Notes: generated by a model from the letters alone, not told the origin. A stretch of 64,000 nt of DNA from Pseudomonas sp. UBA5706 (GCF_002419965.1 NZ_DIHC01000053.1:1-64000), one strand, 5' to 3'; shown: positions 26,761-35,952, counted from the first letter of the stretch. Numbers and translations: made by a program.

Positions 26761-28869
26761 TCATGCCGCCACGACTGTCACCGGCACCCCGTTAAGTGCA
26801 GCATTGCCGGACACCGCATCCATCTGCCGTTCGTCTGTGAGGTCGTTGGCGCTCTCTCCCGGTTGTGCACGGGCAATGGCCATCTGCACCCCAGGGCGAC
26901 CATGCCCCCACCCATGCGGCAGGCTCACAACACCGGGCATCATGTCGTGGCTGCCGATGACTTCCACCTCGATCATCCCGACTCGCGAAGTCACTCGAAC
27001 CCGCTGGCCATCGCTCAAGCAGCGGCTGGCGAGGTCGTCCGGGTGCATCAGCAATTGATGCCGTGGCTTGCCTTTCACCAGGCGATGGTAATTGTGCATC
27101 CACGAGTTGTTGCTGCGCACGTGACGGCGCCCGATCAGCAGCAGTTCGTCGGCCTGCGGTCGCACAGCCGTAATGAAACGCTCCAGATCGGCCAGGATCA
27201 ACCCCGGCGCAGCCTGTACACGTTGATTGGCGGTTCGCAGTCGCGACGCCAGATTGGGCTTGAGAGCGCCCAGATCCATCCCGTGCGGATGGCCGTATAA
27301 CGTGTCCAGCGATAGCTTGAAATCGGAGGCATCGCCATACAATCCCGCGCGCAGGCCCCGGTCAACCATGTGCGCAGGGGCAATGGTCGGCTTCAGCTCG
27401 CGCCCGGTTTTCAGCGCAAATGCTTCGGCCAGGCCGACGAAGATTTCCCAGTCATGCCGCGCACCCTCGGGTTTGGCGAGGATGGCGCGGTTGAAGCGCG
27501 TGACATTGCGCACCGCAAACATATTGAAAGTGGAGTCGTAGTGATCGTTTTCCAGCGCTGAGGTCGAGGGCAGGATCAGGTCGGCATGACGCGTGGTTTC
27601 ATTGATGTACAGATCCACGCAAACCATGAATTCCAGCCCGTCCAGCGCTTTATCCAGCCTGCGCCCATTCGGCGTCGACAGCACTGGGTTGCCCGCGACG
27701 GTGATCAGCGCCCTCACCTGCCCTTGGCCTTCGGTAAGCATTTCTTCGGCCAGCGCCGAGACCGGCAGTTCGCCGGCGTACTCCGGGAGCCCGGAAACGC
27801 GGCTTTGCCAGCGGTTGAACCCGCCGCCTGAAGTCGATGCGACCAGGTCCAATGCTGGCTCGGTGCACAACGCACCGCCTACGCGATCGAGGTTGCCAGT
27901 CACCAGATTGATCAATTGCACCAGCCAGTGACACACGCTGCCAAAAGCTTGCGTGGAGATACCCATGCGCCCGTAACAGACGGCCCTTTCAGCGCTGGCA
28001 AAATCTCTCGCCAACTGTTTGATCTGTTCAGCCGGTACGCCACAGCGCAGGCTCATGGCCTCGGCATCCATGCTTGCAATCGCAATCCGCACTTGCTCAA
28101 GGCCATCGACCGGCAGGTGACTGTCTCGGGTCAGGCCTTCGGCGAACAGCGTGTGTAACACGCCAAGCAGCAGCGCGGCGTCGCCACCGGGCCGGATGAA
28201 TACATGTTGATCGGCAATGGCTGCGGTTTCACTGCGCCGCGGATCGACCACCACGACTTTGCCGCCACGTGCCTGAATGGCCTTCAGGCGCTTTTCCACG
28301 TCCGGCACGGTCATGATGCTGCCGTTGGAGGCCAACGGATTCGCGCCGAGGATGAGCATAAAATCCGTATGATCGATGTCAGCAATAGGCAGCAACAGGC
28401 CGTGCCCATACATCAGGTAGCTGGTCAGGTGCTGGGGAAGTTGATCCACAGAGGTCGCCGAAAAACGATTGCGGGTCTTGAGCAGCCCAAGAAAATAATT
28501 ACTGTGGGTCATCAGCCCGTAGTTATGAACGCTGGGATTGCCCTGGTACACAGCGACAGCGTTCTGCCCATGACGCTGCTGGATGTCGGCCAGACGCTCT
28601 GCCACCAGGTCGAACGCCGTCTGCCAGTCGATTGGTTGCCACTGGGAGCCTATCCGAAGCATCGGCTGGCGCAGGCGGTCGGGATCGTTCTGGATGTCCT
28701 GCAATGCCACTGCCTTGGGACAAATATGCCCGCGGCTAAAGGTGTCCTGGGCATCGCCCTTGATCGAGCTGATATGCACCGTAGCATCGTCTTGCAGAGT
28801 AGTTTCGATGGTCAGGCCGCAGATAGCCTCACACAGATGACAGGCGCGGTGATGGATAGTCTTGGTCAT
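26761..28869 (-). CDS. Molybdopterin oxidoreductase (formate dehydrogenase/nitrate reductase catalytic-subunit type)
   Basis: 702-residue member of the DMSO reductase superfamily. N-terminal 4Fe-4S ligands are C10, C13, C17 and C50 (RACHLCEAICG and HICPKA). Next come Molybdopterin (ILGANPLASNG, VVVDPRRSETA) and C-terminal dinucleotide-binding domains (about 585-700, NNSWMHNYHRL, SLPHGWGHGRPG). No twin-arginine leader, so cytoplasmic. No electron-transfer subunit or maturation gene is adjacent, so its redox partner and substrate are unknown. Start at 28869 (MTKTIHHRACH) is preferred over 28881 or 28917. Position next to grxD agrees with P. aeruginosa. Confidence 0.85.
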   Translation of the reverse strand: MTKTIHHRACHLCEAICGLTIETTLQDDATVHISSIKGDAQDTFSRGHICPKAVALQDIQNDPDRLRQPMLRIGSQWQPIDWQTAFDLVAERLADIQQRHGQNAVAVYQGNPSVHNYGLMTHSNYFLGLLKTRNRFSATSVDQLPQHLTSYLMYGHGLLLPIADIDHTDFMLILGANPLASNGSIMTVPDVEKRLKAIQARGGKVVVVDPRRSETAAIADQHVFIRPGGDAALLLGVLHTLFAEGLTRDSHLPVDGLEQVRIAIASMDAEAMSLRCGVPAEQIKQLARDFASAERAVCYGRMGISTQAFGSVCHWLVQLINLVTGNLDRVGGALCTEPALDLVASTSGGGFNRWQSRVSGLPEYAGELPVSALAEEMLTEGQGQVRALITVAGNPVLSTPNGRRLDKALDGLEFMVCVDLYINETTRHADLILPSTSALENDHYDSTFNMFAVRNVTRFNRAILAKPEGARHDWEIFVGLAEAFALKTGRELKPTIAPAHMVDRGLRAGLYGDASDFKLSLDTLYGHPHGMDLGALKPNLASRLRTANQRVQAAPGLILADLERFITAVRPQADELLLIGRRHVRSNNSWMHNYHRLVKGKPRHQLLMHPDDLASRCLSDGQRVRVTSRVGMIEVEVIGSHDMMPGVVSLPHGWGHGRPGVQMAIARAQPGESANDLTDERQMDAVSGNAALNGVPVTVVAA

Positions 28870-29017
28870 CGCCAGTCTCATGTTTTTGTGGCGCGACCCG
28901 TGTGATCGCGGAGACAAAACTATGGAGCCTGCCGCAGGACTTGGCCATAAACGTCAGCGCCGTGAATCGGACGGCATCAGGTGAGCCAATAGCTCACCGG
29001 CGGGATGAATCGGGTGG

Positions 29018-29320
29018 TCAGGAAGCCGAACCACCTATGGGCGTGACAACTTTGTGTTGCAACTGAATTTCATGGACGGTTTCAACCTGCTCCTGGGAGA
29101 CCTGCACGCCCGTCAGCTCGCCAATCAAGCGCCAGTGATCGTCGAGGCCGGCGCTGATGGTTGCCATGCGATCGATCATGCGTCGACCTGCAGAGCGGGT
29201 CACTTCATCTTCGCTGCGCATCAGCTCGAACGACATTGACGTCATGGACGCTGTGAGGTGTGTAAGGGTACGGGCCGTGAGCCCGAGCAGTTCCGTCAAT
29301 TGTTTCTCTTTTGAATCCAT
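29018..29320 (-). CDS. Small hypothetical helical protein
   Basis: 100 residues, predicted mostly alpha-helical, no cysteine pair, signal peptide or membrane segment. The ATG is preceded by GAGGTGGGGA, a strong ribosome binding site, supporting expression. It sits between the molybdopterin oxidoreductase and argF, where P. aeruginosa also has a short gene of unknown role. Function unknown. Confidence 0.7.
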   Translation of the reverse strand: MDSKEKQLTELLGLTARTLTHLTASMTSMSFELMRSEDEVTRSAGRRMIDRMATISAGLDDHWRLIGELTGVQVSQEQVETVHEIQLQHKVVTPIGGSAS

Positions 29321-29768
29321 TCCCCACCTCTTTTAGAGGACATAAGCGGCCTTTATAACCCACGCCACAGGTTTCGGAAACGTCCGGGTTTCGACGGCGT
29401 GAAGCGTGTCGCAGAAGGTTTCAGCAGCATCTTGAAACTATTGCAAAATGAGCATTGATTGCCATCGCCATACCGCCGGTGTAAACCTCCGCCCGGCTGA
29501 TCGCATGAGGGGTGGCTAATTGCCTTTGCTGCGTATCGAACTGTAGCACTTCGTTACATGAAAAGCGTCTCAAACACATCGCATTGACGTGCCAGGAGAG
29601 ATGGCAGAGATTTTCAAACACGCCAGGCCTTGGCACGAGGCGACATTTTCTTATACCCTCGCGCCTTCCCTATTCGTCGCCCCGTGCGGCTTTTGCCGCA
29701 GGTCTCGCCCGTTTTCCCGATAAAACCCGGCATTGAGGATCTGCGGTCTGTTGCAGACAAGGTAGTTA
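29321..29768. other. Intergenic region upstream of argF
   Basis: 448 bases without a supported gene; short frames in both orientations lack ribosome sites and family resemblance. It contains the probable argF promoter (29630-29657). A TGTCGC hexamer at 29407-29412 resembles half of an ArgR site, but its second half is not evident, so I do not call an operator. Confidence 0.6.
29630..29657 (+). promoter_or_regulatory. Probable sigma-70 promoter of argF
   Basis: TTGGCA (29630-29635), 16-base spacer, TATACC (29652-29657), about 110 bases before the argF start. Confidence 0.5.
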
Positions 29769-30692
29769 ATGATGAGCGCAAGGCACTTTCTCTCGATGAT
29801 GGACTACACGCCAGATGAACTCGGCAGCGTGATCCGTCGAGGTATTGAGCTGAAGGACCTGCGAAATCGTGGTGTGCTGTTCGAGCCGCTGAGAGGCCGG
29901 GTGCTGGCCATGATCTTCGAGAAATCTTCGACTCGAACCCGGGTTTCCTTTGAGGCGGGCATGATTCAGCTCGGCGGTCAGGCTATTTTTCTGTCGCCCC
30001 GGGACACCCAACTGGGCCGTGGCGAACCGATTGCCGACGGTGCACGCGTCATGTCGCGCATGGTCGATGCGGTGATGATCCGTACGTTCGCCCACAGCAA
30101 CCTCACCGAATTCGCCGCCCACTCACGCGTACCGGTCATCAACGGCTTGTCCGACGATCTTCACCCCTGCCAATTGCTTGCGGACATGCAGACCTTCCTT
30201 GAGCACCGCGGCTCGATCAAGGGTAAAACCGTCGCCTGGGTCGGCGACGGCAACAACATGTGCAACAGCTATATAGAAGCAGCGATCCAGTTCGACTTCC
30301 AGCTGCGCATTGCCTGCCCGCAAGGCTATGAGCCTGATCCGCGGTTCCTCGCGCTGGCGGGTAATCGCGTGACACTCACCCGCGACCCGCGTGAAGCCGT
30401 CAAAGACGCACACCTGATCAGCACCGACGTGTGGACGTCCATGGGCCAGGAAGAAGAAGCGGCCAAACGCCTCGCGTTGTTCAAACCATTCCAGGTCACC
30501 CGGGCCATGCTCGATCTGGCCGCCGACGACGTCCTGTTCATGCACTGTCTGCCGGCGCACCGAGGTGAAGAGATCAGCCAGGATTTGCTCGACGACGTGC
30601 GTTCGGTGGCCTGGGATCAGGCCGAGAACCGTTTGCATGCGCAAAAGGCGCTATTGGAGTTTCTCGTCGCGCCGGCTTATCAACCGGCATGA
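29769..30692 (+). CDS. argF: Ornithine carbamoyltransferase (anabolic)
   Basis: 307-residue transcarbamoylase converting ornithine and carbamoyl phosphate to citrulline. The carbamoyl-phosphate loop STRTR is at residues 54-58, and the ornithine-side motif HCLPAHRGEE is near the C-terminus. Two adjacent ATGs (29769, 29772) could start it. Its TGA overlaps the ATG of the following ABC ATPase gene (ATGA), coupling the two. Confidence 0.97.
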   Translation: MMSARHFLSMMDYTPDELGSVIRRGIELKDLRNRGVLFEPLRGRVLAMIFEKSSTRTRVSFEAGMIQLGGQAIFLSPRDTQLGRGEPIADGARVMSRMVDAVMIRTFAHSNLTEFAAHSRVPVINGLSDDLHPCQLLADMQTFLEHRGSIKGKTVAWVGDGNNMCNSYIEAAIQFDFQLRIACPQGYEPDPRFLALAGNRVTLTRDPREAVKDAHLISTDVWTSMGQEEEAAKRLALFKPFQVTRAMLDLAADDVLFMHCLPAHRGEEISQDLLDDVRSVAWDQAENRLHAQKALLEFLVAPAYQPA

Positions 30693-31753
30693 GCGAGCCG
30701 ATGTTGCTTCAACTGCACAACCTCGCCTGCGGGTATCAGCAACAACGGGTCGTGCAGGGCCTCGATCTGCAGCTAAACGCGGGCGACATCGGCTGCCTGC
30801 TGGGCTCTTCGGGCTGCGGCAAAACCACGACACTGCGGGCCATTGCCGGTTTCGAGCCGGTGCATGAGGGCCAGATCGTCCTTGCAGGTCAAGTGATCTC
30901 TAGCCGCGGCTTTACCCTGGCGCCCGAAAAGCGCCGGATCGGCATGGTGTTCCAGGACTACGCACTGTTCCCGCATCTGAGCGTGGCCGACAACGTTGCT
31001 TTTGGCATCCGCCATCATCCGCGCCTCTCCAGGGTGGTAGAGCAGATGCTCGAACTGGTCAATCTGGGTGCACTGGGCAAGCGTCATCCCCACGAACTCT
31101 CCGGCGGACAGCAGCAGCGGGTGGCCCTAGCTCGCGCGCTGGCGCCCGAACCACAGCTGCTGCTGATGGACGAACCCTTTTCCAACCTTGACGGCGAGCT
31201 GCGTCGGCGCCTGAGTCTTGAGGTGCGTGACATTCTCAAGGCCCGTGGGACCAGCGCCATTCTGGTGACCCATGATCAGGAGGAGGCCTTCGCAGTCAGC
31301 GATCACGTGGGCGTGTTCAAAGAGGGGCGACTGGAGCAGTGGGATACGCCGTACAACCTGTATCACCGACCGGCTACACCCTACGTGGCCAGTTTCGTCG
31401 GTCAGGGCTATTTCGTGCGGGGGCGTTTGATAGACGGCGAATTGGTACAGAGTGAGTTGGGGACGCTGCGAGTCAATGGCTCGGACGCAGGCGTCGCCGG
31501 GACATCGGTCGACGTGCTGTTGCGCCCTGACGACATCGCATTTGCACCTGACAGTCCGCTGAAGGCCAGCGTCACGGGCAAGACATTCCAGGGCGCCGCG
31601 ACCTTGTATCGCTTGCAGCTGCCGAGCGGGACGCCGCTGCAAGCGCTGTTCCCCAGCCATGCTGACTTGCGCGCCGGGGATGAGGCGGGGATTCGCGTAG
31701 CGGCAGAACGGTTGGCAGTGTTTGCGGCTCAGGAACATGTGCCTGCGGTGTGA
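30689..31753 (+). CDS. ABC transporter ATP-binding protein (FbpC/PotA-like, with TOBE domain)
   Basis: 354 residues. Walker A is GSSGCGKTT, the signature LSGGQQQR, Walker B runs into MDEPFSNLD, and VTHDQEEA holds the H-loop. A C-terminal TOBE/OB domain (from about 240) occurs as in importer ATPases for ferric iron, spermidine or thiamine. No permease or binding-protein gene adjoins it. Coupling to argF and the same order in P. aeruginosa (PA3537-PA3538 by recollection) make the pairing old, but the substrate is unknown. Confidence 0.88.
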   Translation: MSEPMLLQLHNLACGYQQQRVVQGLDLQLNAGDIGCLLGSSGCGKTTTLRAIAGFEPVHEGQIVLAGQVISSRGFTLAPEKRRIGMVFQDYALFPHLSVADNVAFGIRHHPRLSRVVEQMLELVNLGALGKRHPHELSGGQQQRVALARALAPEPQLLLMDEPFSNLDGELRRRLSLEVRDILKARGTSAILVTHDQEEAFAVSDHVGVFKEGRLEQWDTPYNLYHRPATPYVASFVGQGYFVRGRLIDGELVQSELGTLRVNGSDAGVAGTSVDVLLRPDDIAFAPDSPLKASVTGKTFQGAATLYRLQLPSGTPLQALFPSHADLRAGDEAGIRVAAERLAVFAAQEHVPAV

Positions 31754-31775
31754 CCGGATTATCTGAATCCCAGCG

Positions 31776-31843
31776 CTGTTGCAGCATGGCTTGCCGGCAG
31801 TGGCGCATGCGATTCGTCGCCGACGGCCAGTCGCGCTGCTACA
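31776..31843. repeat. REP-like element (degenerate)
   Basis: CTGTTGCAGCATGGCTTGCC (from 31776) facing GCGCTGCTACA (31833-31843). It shares the CTGTAGCAG...CTGCTACAG core of the dispersed repeat seen best at 60523-60590. It fills the gap between two convergent genes. Confidence 0.55.
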
Positions 31844-31870
31844 CAAATCCACACTCGCCGAAGTGCGTGA

Positions 31871-32659
31871 TCATCCCAGCGTCAACACCCCGCTGGCCAC
31901 CAGCGTCGCAGACCCGCCGATCTTTACCCTGTCCCCTTCCAGGCGGCAGAACAACTCCCCGCCCCGAGCCGAACTCTGATATGCGGTGAGGCTGAACTTG
32001 TTCAGCCGCGCCGACCAATAAGGAATCAGGCAGCAGTGGGTCGAGCCGGTTACCGGGTCTTCAGGGATGCCGATCGCCGGGGCGAAATAGCGAGAGACGA
32101 AATCATAGCGTTCAGCGTCCCCCTTGGCGGTCACGATTACGCCGGGCCAGGGCAAGCATGCGATGGCTGCGAAATCGGGCTTGCAGTCACGCACTGCCTG
32201 TTCGGACTCCAGCACCACGAGCAGTTCCGCCGAAGCCAGCACGTCAACCACCTCGGTATTCAGTGCGCGTTCGATATCGACGGTCACGCCCATCTGAGTG
32301 GGCGGCATGGCGGGGAAATCCATTAGCAGCCGGCCATTTTCCCGCGTCACGCTTAACGCACCCGATTTGCTGACGAACTCAAGGGTGTCCGACGTCTCGC
32401 CGTACTTTTCAAACAGCACAAACGCACTCGCCAGCGTCGCATGCCCGCACAGCGGTACCTCGCTGCTGGGCGTGAACCAGCGAATGTGCCAACCCTGAGC
32501 CTCACGCACGACAAATGCAGTCTCGGAGAGGTTGTGTTCGGCGGCTATACGCTGCATCAGCTCATCCGACAGCCAGCCATCGAGGCGATAGACCATCGCC
32601 GGGTTGCCGGAAAACGGCCGGTCAGTAAAAGCATCGACTTGATGATATTCAAGCAGCAT
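31871..32659 (-). CDS. PhzF family isomerase-like protein
   Basis: 262 residues with the diaminopimelate-epimerase-like double-hotdog fold of PhzF. The catalytic glutamate is E46 in HNLSETAFV, and the glycine-rich loops CGHATLASA and EDPVTGSTHCCL are present. Family members isomerise or bind small hydroxy acids; no phenazine genes are nearby, so phenazine synthesis is not implied. The ATG at 32659 is preferred to a GTG nine bases upstream. Confidence 0.9.
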   Translation of the reverse strand: MLLEYHQVDAFTDRPFSGNPAMVYRLDGWLSDELMQRIAAEHNLSETAFVVREAQGWHIRWFTPSSEVPLCGHATLASAFVLFEKYGETSDTLEFVSKSGALSVTRENGRLLMDFPAMPPTQMGVTVDIERALNTEVVDVLASAELLVVLESEQAVRDCKPDFAAIACLPWPGVIVTAKGDAERYDFVSRYFAPAIGIPEDPVTGSTHCCLIPYWSARLNKFSLTAYQSSARGGELFCRLEGDRVKIGGSATLVASGVLTLG

Positions 32660-32749
32660 GAAAGGCACCCCGGTTTTTATTGTTCACCAGCATTTGGCTG
32701 CCAATGGCCTGCGCATGACTGGCGCAGGTACGTTAACGGCACACACGAA

Positions 32750-33220
32750 TCATTCACGACCAATCGGCGCGAACGTTCCTTGAGTGTGTTCTGCGAGCAC
32801 CGTAGCCGACAGCTCGACCTCAAGCCCGCGTCGCCCGGCGCTGACGAAAATCGTCGCGAACGATTGAGCGGAGAGGTCAATGAAAGTTCTCAACCCTTTC
32901 TTTTGCCCCAGCGGGCTGATGCCGCCCAGCAAATAACCCGTCGCACGCTGTGCGGCAGACGGATCGGCCATTTCCGCCTTTTTCACGCTTGCCGCGTGCG
33001 CCAGCGCCTTGAGGTCCAGCGACCCTGCGACAGGCACGACCGCGACCAGCAACTCGCCCTTCTCGGTGCTCGCCAGCAGCGTCTTGAACACTTGGGCAGG
33101 CGCCAGGCCTAGCTTTTCGGCTGCCTCCAGACCATAAGACGCGGCCTTGGGATCGTGTTCATAACTGTGGATATGGTGTTCGGCGCGAACCTTTTTCAGT
33201 AAATCCAATGCGGGGGTCAT
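32750..33220 (-). CDS. ybaK: Cys-tRNA(Pro)/Cys-tRNA(Cys) deacylase YbaK
   Basis: 156-residue trans-editing enzyme clearing cysteine from mischarged tRNA-Pro. The YbaK/ProX fold motifs VFKTLL, VPVAGSLDLKALA and GYLLGGISPLGQKK are visible. Divergent from glpK, with the glycerol operators in between. Confidence 0.96.
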   Translation of the reverse strand: MTPALDLLKKVRAEHHIHSYEHDPKAASYGLEAAEKLGLAPAQVFKTLLASTEKGELLVAVVPVAGSLDLKALAHAASVKKAEMADPSAAQRATGYLLGGISPLGQKKGLRTFIDLSAQSFATIFVSAGRRGLEVELSATVLAEHTQGTFAPIGRE

Positions 33221-33359
33221 GCAACACTCCAGACGACCAAGCTGTTTGTCGTTAATTGCCGTTACTTTAGGCGATCTGCCATCGAAACGCTTCTGCGACG
33301 GGCATAGGAATCAAGATCAACCGGCGGGCTGAAATGACCTCTTCGTTCACTTTCGACCT

Positions 33360-33404
33360 TTGACAATGTTCATTTACGTCTATATTTTTTCGAATACGAA
33401 TATC
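33360..33404 (+). promoter_or_regulatory. glpK promoter with two abutting GlpR-like operators
   Basis: TTGACA (33360-33365), 17-base spacer, TATTTT (33383-33388). Two 20-base sequences resembling the E. coli GlpR operator WATKYTCGWWAWCGMRMATW lie end to end at 33365-33384 (15 of 20 by eye) and 33385-33404 (16 of 20, TTTTTTCGAATACGAATATC). They cover the promoter, as expected for repression by GlpR encoded downstream. Confidence 0.75.
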
Positions 33405-33501
33405 CAGCCCCCACCCGCAACGCCATCTGCGCAACGCAAGCGCTTTCCCACGTAGACTGATGGCAGTTTCCGGATACCCGCTTTATCACCAGGCTATCGA
33501 C

Positions 33502-35022
33502 ATGACCGACAACGACAACAAAAACTACATCATCGCCCTCGATCAAGGTACGACCAGCTCGCGCGCGATTATCTTTGACCGGGACGCCAACGTGGTAAGT
33601 ACCGCCCAGAGTGAATTCGTTCAGCATTATCCACAGCCTGGCTGGGTCGAACATGACCCGATGGAGATCTTCGCCACGCAGACCGCCTGCATGACCAAGG
33701 TCCTGGCCCAGGCTAACCTGCATCACAACCAGATCGCCGCGATCGGCATCACCAACCAGCGCGAGACAACGGTGGTCTGGGAAAGAGACAGCGGTCGGCC
33801 GATCTACAACGCTGTGGTCTGGCAATGCCGTCGCAGTACCGAGATTTGCCAACAGCTGAAGCGCGACGGCCTTGAGGATTACATCAAGGAAACCACCGGT
33901 CTGGTGATCGATCCTTATTTTTCCGGCAGCAAACTGAAGTGGATTCTCGATCACGTCGAAGGCAGCCGTGAGCGTGCCCGGCGTGGCGAGTTGCTGTTCG
34001 GCACCATTGACAGCTGGCTGATCTGGAAATTTACCGGCGGCAAGGTTCATGTCACCGATTACACCAATGCGTCGCGCACCATGATGTTCAACATCCACAC
34101 CCTCCAATGGGACCAGCGGATGCTGGACGTGCTCGATGTACCACCGCAAATGCTGCCTGAGGTGAAATCCTCGTCCGAGGTTTACGGCCACAGTAAAAGC
34201 GGCATCGCCATCGCCGGTATCGCAGGTGACCAGCAATCGGCCCTGTTCGGGCAGATGTGCGTAGAGCCCGGGCAGGCCAAGAACACCTATGGTACCGGCT
34301 GTTTTCTGCTGATGAACACCGGCGAGAAAGCGGTGAAGTCCAATCATGGCCTGCTCACTACCATCGGTTGCGGTCCGCGAGGTGAAGTGGCCTATGCGCT
34401 GGAAGGCGCTGTGTTTAACGGCGGCTCAACCGTGCAGTGGCTGCGTGACGAACTGAAGATCGTCAACGATTCCATGGACACCGAATATTTCGCTACCAAG
34501 GTCAAGAACAGCAATGGGGTGTATCTGGTCCCGGCATTCACCGGACTCGGCGCGCCTTATTGGGACCCTTACGCACGAGGCGCGCTGTTCGGGCTGACCC
34601 GTGGCGTGAAAGTCGATCACATCATCCGCGCTGCGCTGGAGTCGATCGCCTACCAGACCCGCGACGTGCTTGACGCCATGCAGCAGGACGCAGCCGAACC
34701 TCTCAAGGCGTTGCGCGTAGACGGCGGCGCGGTGGCGAACAACTTCCTGATGCAGTTCCAGGCAGACATTCTCGGCACCCAGGTCGAACGCCCGAAGATG
34801 CGCGAGACCACAGCGTTGGGCGCAGCCTATCTGGCGGGTCTGGCGATTGGTTTCTGGAGCGGGCTGGACGAGCTCAAGGACAAAGCCGTGATCGAGCGCA
34901 AATTCGAACCGCAGTGCGACGAAGTCGAGAAAGAAAAGCTGTACGCAGGCTGGCGCAAGGCGGTTGAGCGTACGCGGGACTGGGAGCCGCACGAAGACGT
35001 GGAGGAAGGTTTGTCGGTATAG
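33502..35022 (+). CDS. glpK: Glycerol kinase
   Basis: 506-residue FGGY-family kinase making glycerol 3-phosphate, which traps glycerol in the cell. Nucleotide loop DQGTTSSRAI is near the N-terminus and the FGGY signatures appear as TYGTGCFLLMNTG and GLTRGVKVDHIIRAALESIAYQ. The ATG at 33502 gives MTDNDNKNYIIALDQGTT. The bases just inside the coding region contain AACAAAAA (33517-33524), matching the AANAANAA Hfq/Crc motif. glpF, which precedes glpK in P. aeruginosa and P. putida, is absent. Confidence 0.97.
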   Translation: MTDNDNKNYIIALDQGTTSSRAIIFDRDANVVSTAQSEFVQHYPQPGWVEHDPMEIFATQTACMTKVLAQANLHHNQIAAIGITNQRETTVVWERDSGRPIYNAVVWQCRRSTEICQQLKRDGLEDYIKETTGLVIDPYFSGSKLKWILDHVEGSRERARRGELLFGTIDSWLIWKFTGGKVHVTDYTNASRTMMFNIHTLQWDQRMLDVLDVPPQMLPEVKSSSEVYGHSKSGIAIAGIAGDQQSALFGQMCVEPGQAKNTYGTGCFLLMNTGEKAVKSNHGLLTTIGCGPRGEVAYALEGAVFNGGSTVQWLRDELKIVNDSMDTEYFATKVKNSNGVYLVPAFTGLGAPYWDPYARGALFGLTRGVKVDHIIRAALESIAYQTRDVLDAMQQDAAEPLKALRVDGGAVANNFLMQFQADILGTQVERPKMRETTALGAAYLAGLAIGFWSGLDELKDKAVIERKFEPQCDEVEKEKLYAGWRKAVERTRDWEPHEDVEEGLSV

Positions 35023-35113
35023 CAGTCCGGCGTGCCAGCGGCAGCGGTGCGTCAGTTAATGGAGAGCTGACTGACACACCACCGCTGCAAAGCCGTGCTG
35101 CTTGCCGGACTGC
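35022..35113 (+). repeat. Nested inverted repeat between glpK and glpR (REP-like)
   Basis: Outer stem GCAGTCCGGC (35022-35031) with GCCGGACTGC (35104-35113). Middle stem GCAGCGGTG (35041-35049) with CACCGCTGC (35080-35088). Inner stem GTCAGT (35051-35056) with ACTGAC (35070-35075). All three are perfect. Likely a repetitive extragenic element that also dampens or separates glpK and glpR transcription. Confidence 0.75.
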
Positions 35114-35196
35114 GTATCAGACAGGAGATTCTTTTTCCGGCTGACAGGTAATGGCTGCCTGCGGCATCATGGGCGCCCTTGCCCGAAGGAAGAAAA

Positions 35197-35952
35197 ATGA
35201 ATCTGCCACCCCGTCAACAGCAGATCCTCGAGCTGGTCCGTGAGCGCGGCTATGTCAGCATCGAGGAAATGGCCCAATCGTTTGTCGTGACCCCGCAAAC
35301 CATCCGGCGCGACATCAACCAGCTGGCGGAAATGAACCTGCTGCGCCGCTACCATGGGGGTGCCGCCTACGATTCCAGCATCGAGAACACCGCGTACGCC
35401 ATGCGTGCCGATCAGATGCGCGATGAGAAACAGCGGATTGCCGAGGCGATTGCCGCCCAGATACCAGATCACGCCTCGCTGTTCATCAATATCGGCACCA
35501 CCACCGAATCCATCGCGCGCGCCCTGCTTAATCACAATCACCTGAAAATCATCACCAATAACCTGCACGTGGCCTCGATCCTCAGCGGCAAGGATGACTT
35601 CGAAGTCCTGCTGGCCGGTGGCAACGTACGCCGCGACGGCGGCGTTGTGGGTCAGGCGAGCGTGGATTTCATCACCCAGTTCAAGGTCGACTTCGCGCTG
35701 GTGGGGATCAGCGGCATTGACGAAGACGGCAGCCTGCTGGATTTCGATTATCAGGAAGTACGGGTTTCCCAAGCGATTATCGCCAATGCACGTCAGGTGA
35801 TCCTGGCCGCCGACTCCAGCAAGTTTGGCCGCAACGCTATGGTAAGGCTCGGACCCATCACTTTGATCGATTGCCTGGTCACCGATCAACCGCCAGTGCC
35901 CGCGCTGGCGCAACTCTTGACGCAAAACAAGATTCGGCTGGAAGTGGTTTAA
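35197..35952 (+). CDS. glpR: DeoR-family glycerol-3-phosphate regulon repressor
   Basis: 251 residues. N-terminal DeoR helix-turn-helix (about 5-58: EEMAQSFVVTPQTIRRDINQL), then the sugar-phosphate sensor domain with INIGTTTESIARAL. The ATG at 35197 has GAAGGA seven bases upstream; an in-frame ATG at 35179 lacks a site. Glycerol 3-phosphate made by GlpK is the expected inducer, and the operators found before glpK and glpD are its likely targets. Confidence 0.95.
   Translation: MNLPPRQQQILELVRERGYVSIEEMAQSFVVTPQTIRRDINQLAEMNLLRRYHGGAAYDSSIENTAYAMRADQMRDEKQRIAEAIAAQIPDHASLFINIGTTTESIARALLNHNHLKIITNNLHVASILSGKDDFEVLLAGGNVRRDGGVVGQASVDFITQFKVDFALVGISGIDEDGSLLDFDYQEVRVSQAIIANARQVILAADSSKFGRNAMVRLGPITLIDCLVTDQPPVPALAQLLTQNKIRLEVV

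Noticed and set aside
29407..29412. ArgR operator upstream of argF
   Set aside because: Only one TGTCGC half-site is seen, far from the promoter; the second half and downstream AA are missing.
31871..32659. Phenazine biosynthesis role for the PhzF-like protein
   Set aside because: No other phz genes are nearby; PhzF-fold proteins are widespread without phenazines.
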